DNA of 64,000 nucleotides from Conus ventricosus (lineage: Eukaryota; Mollusca; Gastropoda; Neogastropoda; Conidae): the NCBI GenBank assembly GCA_018398815.1, contig CM031618.1, positions 56,388,010-56,452,009 of the forward strand, read 5' to 3'. Of this stretch, positions 33,101-45,770 are shown piece after piece (the first letter of the stretch is position 1; every line of letters begins with the position of its first letter). Below the pieces are notes generated by a model. It saw only the letters and a list, made by a program, of their open reading frames with translations. It made no database searches and was not told where the DNA came from. A program made the translations under genes and the position numbers.

Positions 33101-35743
33101 TCGAACAAATCTAAACACGAAAAGTGACCTGTGGAAGAGTGGAGAGGTAAGTTGCAGAGATCCCGTCGTTCAGACAACACAAATCCAATCAGGAACGGAC
33201 ACCCTCAAAAAGCAGACCTCTGGAGACAAATGGACATTACCCAAAGGGTTGGTGACGTTAAAGTCACCCAACAGACAAAAAGGTCGAGGAGTTCTCTATA
33301 AGAAGACAAGGTTGACGCAACCGGGACAGGAGGGTGGTAGATAAAGAGAAAACAGAAAGTCACATGTCTTGTGGAAGTGACTCTCGCAGCTAAGCTGAAG
33401 GGAGGTAGACAGAGCGACAGGATAAACAGCAGGAGTTTTGTGTATTGAGACGGGAACACGCCGACCGTCCATGTGGGGTTTTGTGCAGGTTTTGAAAGAA
33501 TATTAAGCCAGAAAGATGTAGAAGGTCTTTGGCTTTGAATTTGAGTTTCCTGAAAGCACGAGGATGTTTTATAGTATTGACACAGAATGCTGAGCTCTGA
33601 AGTTGAATTTAGTCCAGATATTCAATGGAATATGTATAACCATGGTTGCAGAGGGCGGAAAAGGGGAAAAGGAGAGAGAGAGAGATCAGGTCATTCTCAT
33701 CTACGTCTGATTCTAAAGGTTGTACTTTATTAGAGGTTGTTACAGATACATCTTCAGACCTGCTGGCAGGACTTGCCAAACAGGTGAAGGTGTCGTCTGG
33801 ATTATGGGAAGACGGTGGAAGGTTTCATCTATCTCCACCCTCTCCACTGGATTGAACTCCGTGCCCCCCCCGCAGGGCACTGGACAGAGGAGGTTCGATA
33901 GGTGGGGAGTGCTGGTTTTTTATCTCCAGCAGCGATGCTTTGTAAGACAGCTGGGCAGTCTGTGGCAGGGGGTGACGGATTTTTTTTGCCTCCACCAGGG
34001 GCATACACTTTGGGTTGGGAGGTGGTTGGACTGCTTCCACCAGATTTACAATTCTTCCTTGCAATGTCTTAGAAAACATGAATTCATCAGTCTAGGCAGC
34101 AGACCCCTGACCGGATGGGAACTGTGGGCAACAGTCTTTACGGCCCCCCGAAAGCATATGAAAGCTGTTGGCGTCTGACTGCAACAACTGTTTCGGGCGG
34201 TTCAAAAAAACGAGATCTTCTTTCTGTTTTGAGATTGTATAGATGGATTCCTGAATCCATCAAGGGACAGTTCCTTGAAGAGGAGGGGATGGTCACCACG
34301 CAGTTAGACAATGTGCCGGGTCTTTACACGGCCCTCAAGGGGTTGCCTTGCATGCCGCAAACACCGCACACCTCCTGCCAGAAACAGCGGGTCTCAGACA
34401 TGGCCAAACCTATGGACAACTGAAGCACCTCAAACGGGGGACGGAACATACAGCTGAACTCGAACGTTAGGTAGGTAAACCAACTTTGATGCGGAGGCAC
34501 AGGGTGCAGAATGTCAGAAAGAGGGTGTTGGTGGCCACTCTTTTCCGCACCTTTTTTATACCAACACCTGCGCACCTCCGTCACACTGGGACGCCCAGTT
34601 CTCTTGATCTCGCCCTCTGAAACACCTGTTAAATCTCGGCATGAATCATCCTTTCGACGAGTTCAACTGTTTATGGAGGAGTCACCTGATCTCTGACCAC
34701 AAGCTTTGTTGCCTAGCAGGCTGTTCGGAACTGTTTTTTGGATCTACCTTGAATCAGAAAGTGAGCCAGTCGCAATCTTTGATGGACTGAGGGTCACTGC
34801 TAACGCTTGGAAGCCCTTCCTGGATGGAAAGGGATCAGAGCTGAAATGGGTCTTTCCTGTCCGTCCTTCCATCATGAGCAGGAAGACCCAAAAACCAGTC
34901 CTCTTTCTTACTCAGTATCTGAATCACTATCGAATAAAGATCCCATGAAAAAGGGGATGCTGCCTGCCTCCTTCTTTTTGGGGGGGGGGTGTTTGTTTTT
35001 TAGAAAAAGCCATCTAAATTATATTTGTTTCATCTCTCCCGTTACGACCCACCTTAGAGTAACTAAGGGGCAGGGTCCAAGAAACCAATGTCTTGACCTT
35101 CCGGCTTCAGGAGTGGACTACGACAAACAGAAACCACCAACCTCTCCCCCCTGATCATGCTCAACTCCGGGAACAGAAGAGCAGAGCATGCGGGTTCACT
35201 TGTCCAGAGGGGACAACTGCCTGTTCTTGACCAAGCCCAAGAAGGGGAGCCGATTAGTACACTGGGCCACCAAAGGCTGTATCCCATGTATTCGGGAGAG
35301 GTCGAGCCAAAGTGATGTGAGAGAGCACGGCTCTCAGGACTGGCACTCTCAATCACCAGGATTCATCCCCTCCGACGAAGTTCGCCAACGACGGCAAAAC
35401 GCGGGGATTTAAGGAGACCACAGGAGAAAATGAGTGGTGGAAAAAGACGACTTGAAGGGGGAGCGAGATAGAAAAGGGCCAAATAAGAAAGGCAGGAAAA
35501 AAGAAAAGGAGAAAGGTGGGTTACTCTTAGTCAGGATCCTCACCTTAGCTATAGAATGGGGACGCCCTACAGTGGCATCAATCCTTACCCCGTTACGATT
35601 AGGCCAGACAGCATCACGACTTCACGGCCAAGAAGCAGTTTGAAAAACAAGCCTAGCTCCAAGTATTGATGCCCCTCCTGCCAGCAAAGCTAAGGGATCC
35701 ATGGACAGCGGCAGCCCTCGACCACGAAGGTCGAAAACCCCCA
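30118..35743 (-). mobile_element. I-type LINE copy C, 3'-truncated, with MITE
   Basis: Minus strand; the 3' end is missing (starts within RNase H at TCTTTGCGAAA). RT and endonuclease fragments are colinear with copy 1 but indel-ridden. ORF1 region near 33.65-34.55 kb, 5' region to about 35743. Interrupted by the MITE 31570-32296. Confidence 0.8.
31570..32296. mobile_element. MITE in LINE copy C (TIR CAGAGGTTCCG)
   Basis: 727 bp, ends CAGAGGTTCCG and GGGAACCTCTG. Same LINE insertion point as in copy D. Flanks here are damaged (GTAAT left, TAAT right). No transposase. Confidence 0.78.
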
Positions 35744-37143
35744 GGGCTTACGGATGGAATGCCTGAAGCAATCGACCTGGAACGAACAAAAGGGCAATTC
35801 ATCTTGGCGCGGGCTTTTTTTGTTGTTGCCATTTTTCTTTTTTTTTTTTGCTTTTCGCGGATTTCCGTGAATTCGCGGCATGTACCATGCCTGTTTGTGC
35901 AAATCCTCTAATTCTCATCTAATACAGAATTTATAATGGTACAGTGTTTTCCAGGACCTGAATCATTTACAGCAATATTAATATTGGAAGTGGTGGGGGG
36001 GATTTTTCCAGTTACTTTTCAGACCGATGGTTGCAGTCAGTTGATCAGAACTCAAGCTGCTGAACTGAAAGTCATGGACTTGGTTCACAAGTGGGATAAA
36101 AATTTTCTTTTATGAACATTCAACCATTCAGCAGTAAGTGGGTACTTGAATCTGTGACAGAGTTTTGCGGGATGTTACGACAATTGCTAGGAGGGTCAGA
36201 CTTCCATCTTATATAATCATAATTGCCTTTACCTAAAAAGTTAACCTTTCATTGTCTAGCATTTGGTCAGTTATATGCCTTGAAGATGACCCATTATTTA
36301 ATTTTGTTTTTTGTGTTTTTTTTCGGTTTAGTTTAGTTTTTGTTTTGTTGTTTTACCAGCAAGAAAACAGACGTGGTTGCTGAACGTGTAGATTTTTACC
36401 CGTCACAATCTTAAGAGTCCCCCACCAAAGTCAGGAGTGTGGCTAGCGAGCACTGCAGTTCTCGTCAATCGCAGCCCTGCTAAATGTACACAGCAGAGAG
36501 GACGAGCGTAATACTGAGAATGTGATGAAGACTTTAGCAACACAAAATAACTGCATCATTTTGGTGGTAAGCTCGAGCAATTTCGCTTTCTCTTCACTAT
36601 AATGCCAGTTTTAATCTGATGAGCAGTGGGGTGCAGGCATTAGCCATTAACATCATTTCCCAAGATTCTTCACTATCAAGTGCGATTAACTGTGAACTGT
36701 CACCGTCTCCCTGACTGTGCTCCCCGTCCTCCCTTTCTCTCTTCCTCTTTCAGTACAAAATTAAATCCATCTCTTAAACATATAACAAAAAGGTAAGCGA
36801 TTTTATTGGAAGCATATATTTTATCTGTTTGGATTTCAAAGAATAATCATTTTGACGAATCTCCATAATTTGGATCATAGGTGTTTTTGTTCATTAGTTT
36901 AGGTTAGCGGACGCCCTGTCAGAAGTGAGGGAAAAGGTTTGATGATTTTAGGTGAAAATAGGCCAACTTCAATAGGAGTATGGTTGTTATACTGTACTTT
37001 AACGATGCTTTTAGATTTGAATCACCTGTATTTTCTACTTTTATTCTCATGTATTTTCATTTTTGTTGAATGCGTGAGAGAGAGAAAAATTAAATGAAAA
37101 ATACCCTGGAAAGAAAAAGTCAGCTTCGCCTCAGCGAAATTGC
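35744..37143. other. Flank shared by blocks C and D
   Basis: 1.4 kb beyond the LINE 5' end, matched at 42904-44313. Contains a T-rich stretch and CTTTTCGCGGATTTCCGTGA near 35855. No ORF, RNA gene or TE end was recognised. Confidence 0.5.
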
Positions 37144-38679
37144 GCGGGGCACTCGACGCAGAGCCACTCCGGCTAAACATTAAAAAACTATTTCGTGATG
37201 CCCCGACTAAGGTATGGACGCAACCCCCCGCGTCGCCCGGTCTTTGCGAAAGTGCAAGATCAAAACGAATTTGGTGTGAAAAAGGTCCAGGAGGCTGATC
37301 GGAACTTGAAAAATCGACTACTAGGTCTAGACTGCATTCCGCACATGAGGCTGCATACGAAGACCAAACGGCAGATACATTTCGGGTTGTTTTCAAACTT
37401 ACTTTGGACGGCAGGGTCAAAGACACAGTCATAGGCAGGGTTTTCTGGTTCCGAGAACAGTCGGATATAATAATTCAAAGACAGTTTCAGCCTGCGGTTG
37501 GACAGTGAAGGTTCCCCGCCTCTGCGTACAGGCTGTACACAGGGGTGGTGCGGAACGCTCCAAGACAGAGATGAAGCCCTTGATGGTGGATAGGGTCCAA
37601 GAGTTTGAGGTAAGACGATCTTGCAGAGCCGTACACAGCACAACCGTTAGTCCAGTTTAGAAAGGACCAAGGCTCTGTAGAGGTGCAGCAAAGTTTTCTT
37701 ATCAGCGCCCAGTCAGTGTGCGCTACGACCCGCAGAATATTCAGTGCTTTCTGGCAAGCAGTTTTGAGGTTTTTAATGTGGCTGAGATAAGTTCAGTTTC
37801 TGGTCAAAAATAACTCCAGAAATTTGGCCTCTTTCACAGCTGGAATGGGAGATTTCCCTACTTGAAGTTCAGGATCTGGAAAAAACTGACGGAAATTATG
37901 GAAGTGAATACACTGCGTCTTTGTTGGAGAAAAGGTGAAACCGTTTTCATCCGCCCACCGATGGATTTTATCCACACAAAGCTGGAGCCTGCGCTGGACA
38001 CTCGGGTACAGGCTTCCAGTTGCGTAGACAGCAAAATCATCCACAATCAGCAGTCTGAACCCTGCTGAACTGATTTAACAATGTTGTTGATCTTGATGCT
38101 AAAGAGGGCAGGAGACAGTATGCTCCCCTGTGGAACACCCAACTCCTGCTCGTGGACATCAGAGAGAGTGGTGCCAACCAGGACCTGAAACTGTCGTTCT
38201 GCCAAAAAAATTTTGAATGAAAAGCGGAAGATGACCTCGAAAACCCAGATCATGGAGATCATGAAGTATCCCCGACTTCCAGGTGGTATCGTGGCCTTCT
38301 CCAAGTCAAAGAAAATTGCCACTGCATGCTGTCTGTTCAAAAAGGCGTTCCGAAGTGTAGATTCCAGACGAATCAATGGTCAACTATAGTCCGATGTTTG
38401 TGGAAACCACACTGTTCTTTCGCCAAAAGGCCATCGGTTTCGAGTTTCCACATGAGTCTAGCATTGACCATTTTCTCCATCAATTTACAGACACAGCTGG
38501 TCAAAGCTATGGGACGGTAGTTTGATGGGTTAGAAAGATCTTTTCCAGGTTTGGGAATGTGGAATAATGAGGGCTTTTCGCCAAGAAGGTGGAAAGAAAC
38601 CAGTAGTCCACACATGGTTGTATACCTGTAGCAGGATGTTCAGACCTATTTGCGGAAGATGTTTCAATCAGTTGATAAT

Positions 38680-39409
38680 CAGAGGTTCCGTTAGACGGCA
38701 TATGCCGGTTTTTACCGTAAATATTTGCCTTGTTACCGAAAAAAATAAAAGCCGCCGGTACCGTGTACAGCAGAACATCTGAGCGCTTTGACTCTCTCTA
38801 TCCCTGCACTGTCTGTCTCTCCGCCTGTCAGCGTGCTGTGAGCGGGGATGGCAGGCAGGAAATAAGCCATGCCATGCGACAACAATACATCTGACATCAC
38901 TCCTCTTCCCCTTCCTTCAGTCCCAGGACCTTTGCCCCCCTTTTTTTTCAATGGACAGCGCTGATTACTACAGCACTCGCGTCAAATGGACGGTTCCATT
39001 TTTCTTTGAGACCCATGGTTCCCTAGCGTGTAGCCAAAGTTTGTGCCTTTTACACGTCATCGGACAATGCTTACTTAGTCACGTAGACCAAAGTTTCATT
39101 GTCTGCTCTCTGCAAAAATGTTTTGTTTTGCTTTTTGTTTTCATTTATGATTTTTTTGCATGTTACTCTCTCGTCGACTTTTCTGTTGAGTTCAGTTGAT
39201 GAAGGCTGTCACTGACAAGCCTGTTACGTGCTATCCGTGCCGGTAGGCCGCTCGCTATCGCCCGTTCGCGTGACCCAGAATCGCGGGTTGAGTGTGTAGT
39301 GCATGGCAGGCAGCCAAGCGTGGTACCAGCTGATTTAAGACTTGTACCGGAAATTATTTTTGTTGTCGGTACCAGTACCGGCAAAGTCTATAGTCTAGCG
39401 GAACCTCTG
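38680..39409. mobile_element. MITE in LINE copy D, 5-bp TSD ATAAT
   Basis: Seen: 730 bp, inverted ends CAGAGGTTCCGTTAGAC and its complement (one mismatch in 17), flanked by ATAAT (38675-38679 and 39410-39414). The uninterrupted site in copy 1 reads TTGATAATG near 4250. Known: CAG-type ends with short duplications occur in hAT elements, including a group with 5-bp duplications. Internal sequence has paired GGTACCGG/CCGGTACC blocks that could extend the stem. Non-autonomous; no transposase seen. Confidence 0.82.
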
Positions 39410-40739
39410 ATAATGGATTTATCTATACCTGGAGAGGAATCGCTGCAAGAAAGTAAGGCAGATTTCAGTTCGTTTAACGTGAAAGGAAGATTGTTGTCTT
39501 CCATGTTGTCTGACGAAAAGTTCCAGGGTGATTTTTCTTTAAGGCTTTGTTTTTTGACAAAACTGGCTGATTTGTTAGAAGAGGAGGAATTCTTTTCAAT
39601 GGTTGAAGCAAGCAGATTAGCAACTGCTTTTTTCTCTGTTATTAAAGAATCCGAAAACTTGAGATGGTTCACAGTGGGACAGGTGTTCTTCCCTTTGATT
39701 TTCTTAATGATGTTCACACATTTTTTTGGAAGTTTTCGATGTCAGCCTGGAGCAGAAGCTTCTCCAGGACTGACGTTTACTGATTTTAAAAGCGTTGTCT
39801 CGATTTGGCACGGAGTTTTGATGGGCTCGAGCGTTGGGACCCGAAGGTCGTTGGTTATACCCGACGCTGAGAACGTTTTCGAACTTTGGAAATTTGTTGG
39901 CAGTCTGAATCGAACCAGGGTGTTTTTGGCATTTGGAGTTTGTCGGAAGACACTGGAATACAGGCTTTAGCACATTTGATCACAGTTTTAGTCAGAGATT
40001 CTGCTGGGTCCGGATCTGAGAAAATCAGTGTCCTGGAATTCCTTAGAAATAGTGGCTGCAAAATAGATCCCAGTTTGCTTTCTTATAATTTAGATGTTGA
40101 GAGACAGAGACGTGTTCAGTTATTACGGGTTGTAAAAAGACAGGGAAATGGTCACTTCCGTGCAGATCGTCATGGACAGACCACTCATAGTCAGGACCAG
40201 CGAGGGGTCACAAATCGACAAATCTAAACACGAAAGTGAACCTGTGGAAGAGTGGAGGTAAGTTGCAGATCCGTCGTTCAGACAACACAAATCCAAATCA
40301 GAAAGGGACATCTCAATAAGCAGACTCTGGATGACAAACTGACACTACCCCAAAGAGGATTGTGACCGTTTAAAGTCACCCAACAGCAAAAAGGTCGAGG
40401 AAGTTCTCCTATCAGACTGACAAGGTCTGACGACAAACCGGGACAGGAGGTGGTAGATAAAGAGAACAGATTGTCACAGTCTTGTGGAGAGTGACTCTCG
40501 CAGCTACAGCTGAAGGGAGGTAGACAGAGCGACAGGACTATACAGCAGAGTTTTGTGTATGAGAAGGGCAACACCGCCCGACAGTCCCAACGTGGACGGT
40601 TGTGCAGGTTTTGAAAGAATATTAAAGCCAGAAAGAGTGAAGGTCTTCTGGCTTTGAATTTGAGTTATCCTGAAGAGCCACGACGGAAGGTTTTATAGAT
40701 TGACACAGAAGCTGCAGCTCCTCGAAGTTGGAATTTAGT

Positions 40740-42180
40740 CCCGGTTTTTTTCCCAAGGGGAATACTGTACTATCCTGGTGAAAGAGGGGGGAAAAAGGAG
40801 AGAGTTTGGGTTTCATCTCCTATAACTTTGGTTCAAAAGGTGAAAATTTTTTGAGGGGTTGTACCAGACACATTTTTCAGCCCTGTGGCAGACTTGCCAA
40901 CGGGGTTGAAGGTGGTCTGGTTTTGGGGGAGACGGGGGGAGGTTTTTTCCCTCTCTCCCCCCTTTCCCACGGATTGAACTCCTTTGGCCGAAAGGGCACG
41001 GACAGGGGGAAAGTTCGGGGGTGGGAGTGCGGGTTTTTTAATTCCCCGCAGCAGATGTTGTAGGGCGGGGGCGTCTGAGGGGTGGGGGAAATTTTTTGCC
41101 TCCCCCCGGGGCATTCATTTTGGGGTTTGGGGGTGGGGGCCTGCTTCCCCAGATTTACAATTCTTCCTTGAAAAGTCTTAGAAAATGAATTCTCATTTGG
41201 CAGAAAGACTGACGATTTTTGGGAAAAATGGGGAAAAACCTTTCTTTACGGGGCCCGAAGCATATGAAAAGCTTTTGGCTTTGGGACTCCCAAAAAAACC
41301 TGTTTGGGGCTTAAAAAAACCGGAGATTTCTTTGCTGTTTTGATGCATTGTATAGTGGATTCCTGAATCCAAAAAGGGGCGTTCCCTTTAGGGAGGGATG
41401 GTCCCACCCCAGTTAGAAAAATGTGCGGGTTTTTTTCACGGCCCATTTATGGGTTGCCTTGCAGCAAACCCCCGCACACCTTTTCCCGCCCAGAACAGCG
41501 GTCTCTGACATGGCCAAACCTCGGGCCCCGAAGCCCTCAACGGGGGGGGGAACATACAGCCGAATCGAACGGGTTTAGGTAACCCCCTTTGATGGGCCGG
41601 AAGCAGCACAGGGTTGGGAGAAAGTCGGAAAAAGGGGGTTGGTGGCCACTCTTTCCCCCACCTTTTTTTTCCACACCCCCGCGACCCCCGTTTAACCCTG
41701 GGGCGCCAGTTTGGTTTTTGATCTTGCCTCTGAAAACCTGTTAAATCTCGGCATCGAAATTTATCCCTTTTGACGAGTTCAAAATGTTTATGGGGAGGCA
41801 CCCCGATCTCCCCGGGCCACAAGCTTTTTTTGCCCCCAGCAGTGTTCGGATTGTTTTTTGGATTACATTGAATTTAGAAATGAGCCATTTCCCCCTCTTT
41901 TGATGGGGGTTTAGGGTCACCGGGTTTAAAACCCCTTGGGGAAACCCTTTTGGAAAAGCGAAAGGGGCCCCAGGGCTGAAATGGGTTTTCCTGCCCCCGT
42001 CCCCTTTCCCCCCCTGAGGGAAGGCCCAAAAAACCCCGGTCCTTTTTTACTCTGTTTCTGAATCACTATTGAATAAAGATCCCCCTGAAATAGGGGAATT
42101 TTCTGCCTTCCCCTTCTTTTTGGGGGGGGGGGGTTTTTTTTAGGGAAAAAAAACCCTATTTTTTTTATTATGTTTTATCT
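40740..42180. other. Low-quality patch in block D
   Basis: Compared with 33610-35030 (block C) and 28030-29330 (copy E), bases here are replaced by neighbours so that runs of G, C, A and T lengthen (for example CCCCCCGGGGCATTCATTTTGGGG where the others read CCACCAGGGGCAT-CATTTTGGG). Clean sequence returns after about 42180. Same texture as 10390-12400. Confidence 0.7.
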
Positions 42181-42903
42181 CTCCCTTACCGACCCACCTT
42201 AGAGTCCAACTAAGGGGCCAGGGCCAAGAAACCAATGTCTTGACCCCTTCCAGGCTTCAGGAGAGACATACGACAAACAGAAACCACCAACCCTATCCCC
42301 CTGATCATGCTCAACTCCCGGGAACAGAGAGCTGAGCACTGCAGGGGTTCACTTGGCCAGCAGGGGAACTGCCTGTCTTGACCCAGCCCCAAGAAGGGGA
42401 GCCGATTAGTACACCTGGGCCAAAGTGTACTCCATGTCTAGGAGAGGTCCGAGCCAAAGTGATGTGTTGAGAGCACCGGCCTCCTCAAGCACTGGCCCTC
42501 TCAATCACCAGGATCTCATCCCCCTCCGACGCAGGTCGCACCGCACGGCAAACGCGGCGGATCTTAAGGAGACCACAGAGAGAAAAGGAGTGTGGAAAAG
42601 AAGACTTGAAGGGGAGACGAAGATAGAAAAGGGCCAAATAAGAAAGGCAGAAAACAAGAAAAGGAGAAAGGTGGGTTACTCTTAGTCAGGATCCTCACCC
42701 TTAGCCTATCTGACATGGGAAGCCCTACCAGGGGCATCAACTCCTTACCCCGTTACGCTTAGGCCAGACAGCATCTCGACTTCACAGGCCTAGAAGCAGT
42801 TTGAAAAAACCAGCCTATCTCCAAGTATTGATGCCCCTGCCAGCAAAGCCTAAGGGATCACTGGACAGCGCAAGCCCTCCGACCACGACAAGGTCGCAAC
42901 CCC

Positions 42904-44313
42904 AGAGGCTAACGGGATGAAGGCCTGAAGCAAACGACCTGAAACGAACTAAAGGGCAATCTCATCTGGCGCGGCTTTTTTTGTTGTTGCTCTTTTCTTC
43001 TTTTTTTTTTTGCTTTTCGCGGATTTCCGTGAATTCGCGGACATGTACCATGCTGTTTGTGCAAATCTAAATTCTCTTCAATACAGATTTATTCAAGGAA
43101 CAGTGTTTCAAGACCTGAATCATTACAGCAAATATTACATATAAGTGGGGGGATTTTTCCAGTTACTTTTCACAGATGGCTTGCAGTCAGTTGATCAGAA
43201 CTCAAGCTGCTGAACTGAAAGTCATGGACTTGGTTCACAAGTGGGATAAAATTTTCTTTTATGAACATTCAACCCAATCAGCAGTAAGTGGGTACCTGAC
43301 ATCTGTGACAGAGTTTTGGGGATGTTAAGACAATTGCAAGAGAGGGTCAGACTGCATCTTATATAATCATAATGCCATTTCCTAAAAAGTTAACATTTCA
43401 TTGTCTACGACCATTTGGTCAGTATATGCCTTGAAGATGACCCCATTTTAATTTTGTTTTTTGTGTTTTTTTTCGGTTTAGTTTAGTTTTTGTTTTTTGT
43501 TTTACCCAGCAATAAAACAGACGTGCTGAACGTAGTAGATTTTTACCCGTCACCAATCTTAAGAGTCCCCCCCACCAAAGTCAGAGTGTGGCTAGAGAGC
43601 ACTGCAGTCCTCGTCAATCGCAGCACCTGACTAAATGCACAGCACAGACGCAGACTAGCGTAATACTGTGAATGTGAAGAACTTTTAGCACACAAAATAA
43701 CTGCATAATTTTGGTGGTAAGCTAGCAGCACATTTCTGCTTTCTCTTCACTATAATGCCAGATTAATCTTACTGATCCAGTGGGGTGCAGCATTAGCCCA
43801 CTTAACATCAATTTCCCCAAGATCTTCATCACTATCAAGTGCTTATCTAAATGTAACTGTCACCGTCTCCTGACTTGTGCTCCCCGTCCCTCCCTTTCTC
43901 TCTTCCCCTTTTCAGTACAAAATTAAATCCATCATCTTAACACTCATAACAAAAGCGTAAGCGATTTTATGCGAAGCATATATTTTATCTGTTGGATCAA
44001 AGAATAATCAATTTTGAGAATCTCTCATAACTTTGGATCATTCAGGTGATTTTTGTTCATTTGTTTAGGTAGCGGCACGCCCCTGTCAGCAGTGAGGGAA
44101 AGGTTGATTTTAGGTGAAAATAGGCCAACTTCAATCAGGCAGTACTGGTGTAATACTGTATCTATAACGATGCTTTTTGATTCTGAATAAACTTTATTTA
44201 TCTACTTTTATTCTCATGTATTTTCATTTTTGTCATGAATGCGTGAGAGAGAGAAAATCTAAATGAAAAATACCCCTGGAAAGAAAAGTCAGCTTCGCCG
44301 TCAGCGAAATTGC
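42904..44313. other. Block D flank, second copy
   Basis: Matches 35744-37143 with indels; no genes. The LINE 5' end lies at its left edge. Confidence 0.5.
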
Positions 44314-44728
44314 CGACGTCCGCCGAACCGAAGTTGGTACGTGTTGGAAAATCTCGACTCGCTTTACATATGCTGGACAGAGTGGTCTAAAAATAGTTTC
44401 ATAATAAAGATCGAAGATTCCTCTTTAAAACAGTACAAGTTTCAAAATAATTTAAGTCCAGTATTAATTTGAGAAAACGAGTTGAAAAATTGGGTAAATT
44501 TCAATCTACTTTATCTCCAAGAAATACTGAATAAAGATATATCATCTTAGGGTGCGCTGGAAAGAGGATTTCAAGTCCAACACAGCGGTATGCAAATGAG
44601 CTCTATCCGTGCCACAGCCACCAATCGCAAGCCGGGAAAAGCGAGTGTGCGGAACGTCGCGAGGCACAACAATACAATCGGAATGGCGACCTACATGGCA
44701 AGTGCGTCGGACCGACACATCGTTTCAA
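44314..44728 (+). promoter_or_regulatory. Possible promoter/5' region of the 44.7-kb gene
   Basis: Unique AT-rich then GC-richer DNA. ATGCAAAT (octamer-type) lies at 44590-44597. Several short frames stop before 44597, so the coding start is placed at the ATG 44729. No TATA box is obvious; the call rests on position only. Confidence 0.25.
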
Positions 44729-44761
44729 ATGAATGGGACGTCCGTGTCCAGGATCTCTATG
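44729..44761 (+). pseudogene. Exon 1 of an unrecognised transposase-like gene
   Basis: ATG at 44729 gives MNGTSVSRISM and stops exactly at a strong donor, ATG|GTAAGT. This frame (phase 0) is the only one that joins the exon 2 frame after the acceptor at 45770. The exon could begin further upstream, but an in-frame stop at 44597 limits it and no other ATG lies between. Confidence 0.5.
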
Positions 44762-45662
44762 GTAAGTTTTATTTGTGATTATGGCAGATCGATTATTTAA
44801 GCACATCTTTCAAAGAAATGATCGGTTGAGAATGACCAGATTATGGTTAGTTTTGAATTAGAAGTGATCAAGTGAAAGTGTTAGGAAAAACATGTTCTGT
44901 ACTCTTGTCGTCTTCCTGTCGAAGTTGATTTAATTTTATCGGAAGGCTCATTTTACCTAAACATTAACTAAATATAATTTCAAGATTGCACATTGTCGAA
45001 TCGTATGTTTAATTTTTTATATAATAAAAGTTTGGGGCATATTTTATTAAATTATTTGACAGTATCGATTACGGAAGTGGAATGACTTTGGTCACAAGTA
45101 ACAAAACGATCTGGTCGATCTTGCGCGGCCGTGTTCGTGCGTTTTTCTTCGAAGTGAATGCGCATAGTGATCGTTTATTTTTTTTTGTTTTCATGCAATG
45201 ATCTGTTGATTTCTGTCATTGTATGTGTATTTTGTAATAGTATTGAAGAAGGGGCAGTAGTACTTGTTGGATTTTTCTCGCGTGTATGAGCCCACCACAT
45301 CATTCCGTTTATTATCTCTCTCTCCCTCCCCCCTTATACAACACAGTCACGAAAAGAACATACATTTTATGAAAAAGACTGCATTTAAAAAAATACATGA
45401 TCGATTGTGTGTGTGAGTGAATGAGTGTTTTAGTTTGCTTTTCTTGTTGCTATTGTTAAGGTACTTCAGCACTTTGAGCTTTCTAGTATAAATATAAATG
45501 TATGGTGAGAAAAGTACTAAAGAAATGTTCCTTGTTAAAATATGCTCACTTAGATTATTTTCCAGTAAATCTCATTCACTTCATTGTAAAAAGGTTATAT
45601 TGCAAATGTCTGTGATGTCTTGAAAACACACTCACAATCACATGATATAGGTGTGTGTGGCG

Positions 45663-45716
<54 letters not shown>

Positions 45717-45770
45717 AGCTCACAAACACCTCTTCCTCTTCTCCTGTCTTTTTCCCCCACACTGACACAG
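44762..45770 (+). other. Intron with CA microsatellite
   Basis: 1009 bp, GTAAGT...TTTTTCCCCCACACTGACACAG. Contains a GC then CA run at 45660-45712. T-rich and otherwise empty. Confidence 0.6.

Larger units (their letters stand above)
30118..37143. repeat. Tandem block C (7.0 kb)
   Basis: Direct tandem copy of 37237-44313: both open at the same RNase H position of the LINE (TCTTTGCGAAA), carry the same MITE at the same site, the same 5' region and 1.4 kb of flank, and end at GCGAAATTGC. A 93-bp linker (37144-37236) separates C from D. Confidence 0.82.
37237..42903 (-). mobile_element. I-type LINE copy D, 3'-truncated, with MITE
   Basis: Minus strand. RT pieces: 38373-38615 (LMEKMVNARL, KEQCGFHKHRT), 38047-38376 (IFFDLEKA, ELGVPQGSILSPALF), 37793-38044 (DDFAVYATGSLYPSVQRR; the VDD lies at about 38033-38045), thumb 37260-37641. 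Endonuclease pieces 40123-40816. ORF1 and 5' region at 40.8-42.9 kb are mostly unreadable. Copies C and D share a synonymous-looking variant set against copy 1, so they form one subfamily or one locus. Confidence 0.82.
37237..44313. repeat. Tandem block D (7.1 kb)
   Basis: Second copy of the C block. 37237-40720 is cleaner than the same part of C; 40740-42180 is of poor quality. Ends at GCGAAATTGC, then continues into DNA not present in C. Confidence 0.82.

Noticed and set aside
44590..44800. ATGCAAAT octamer as part of an snRNA gene promoter
   Set aside because: No PSE, no U-snRNA sequence and no 3' box downstream.
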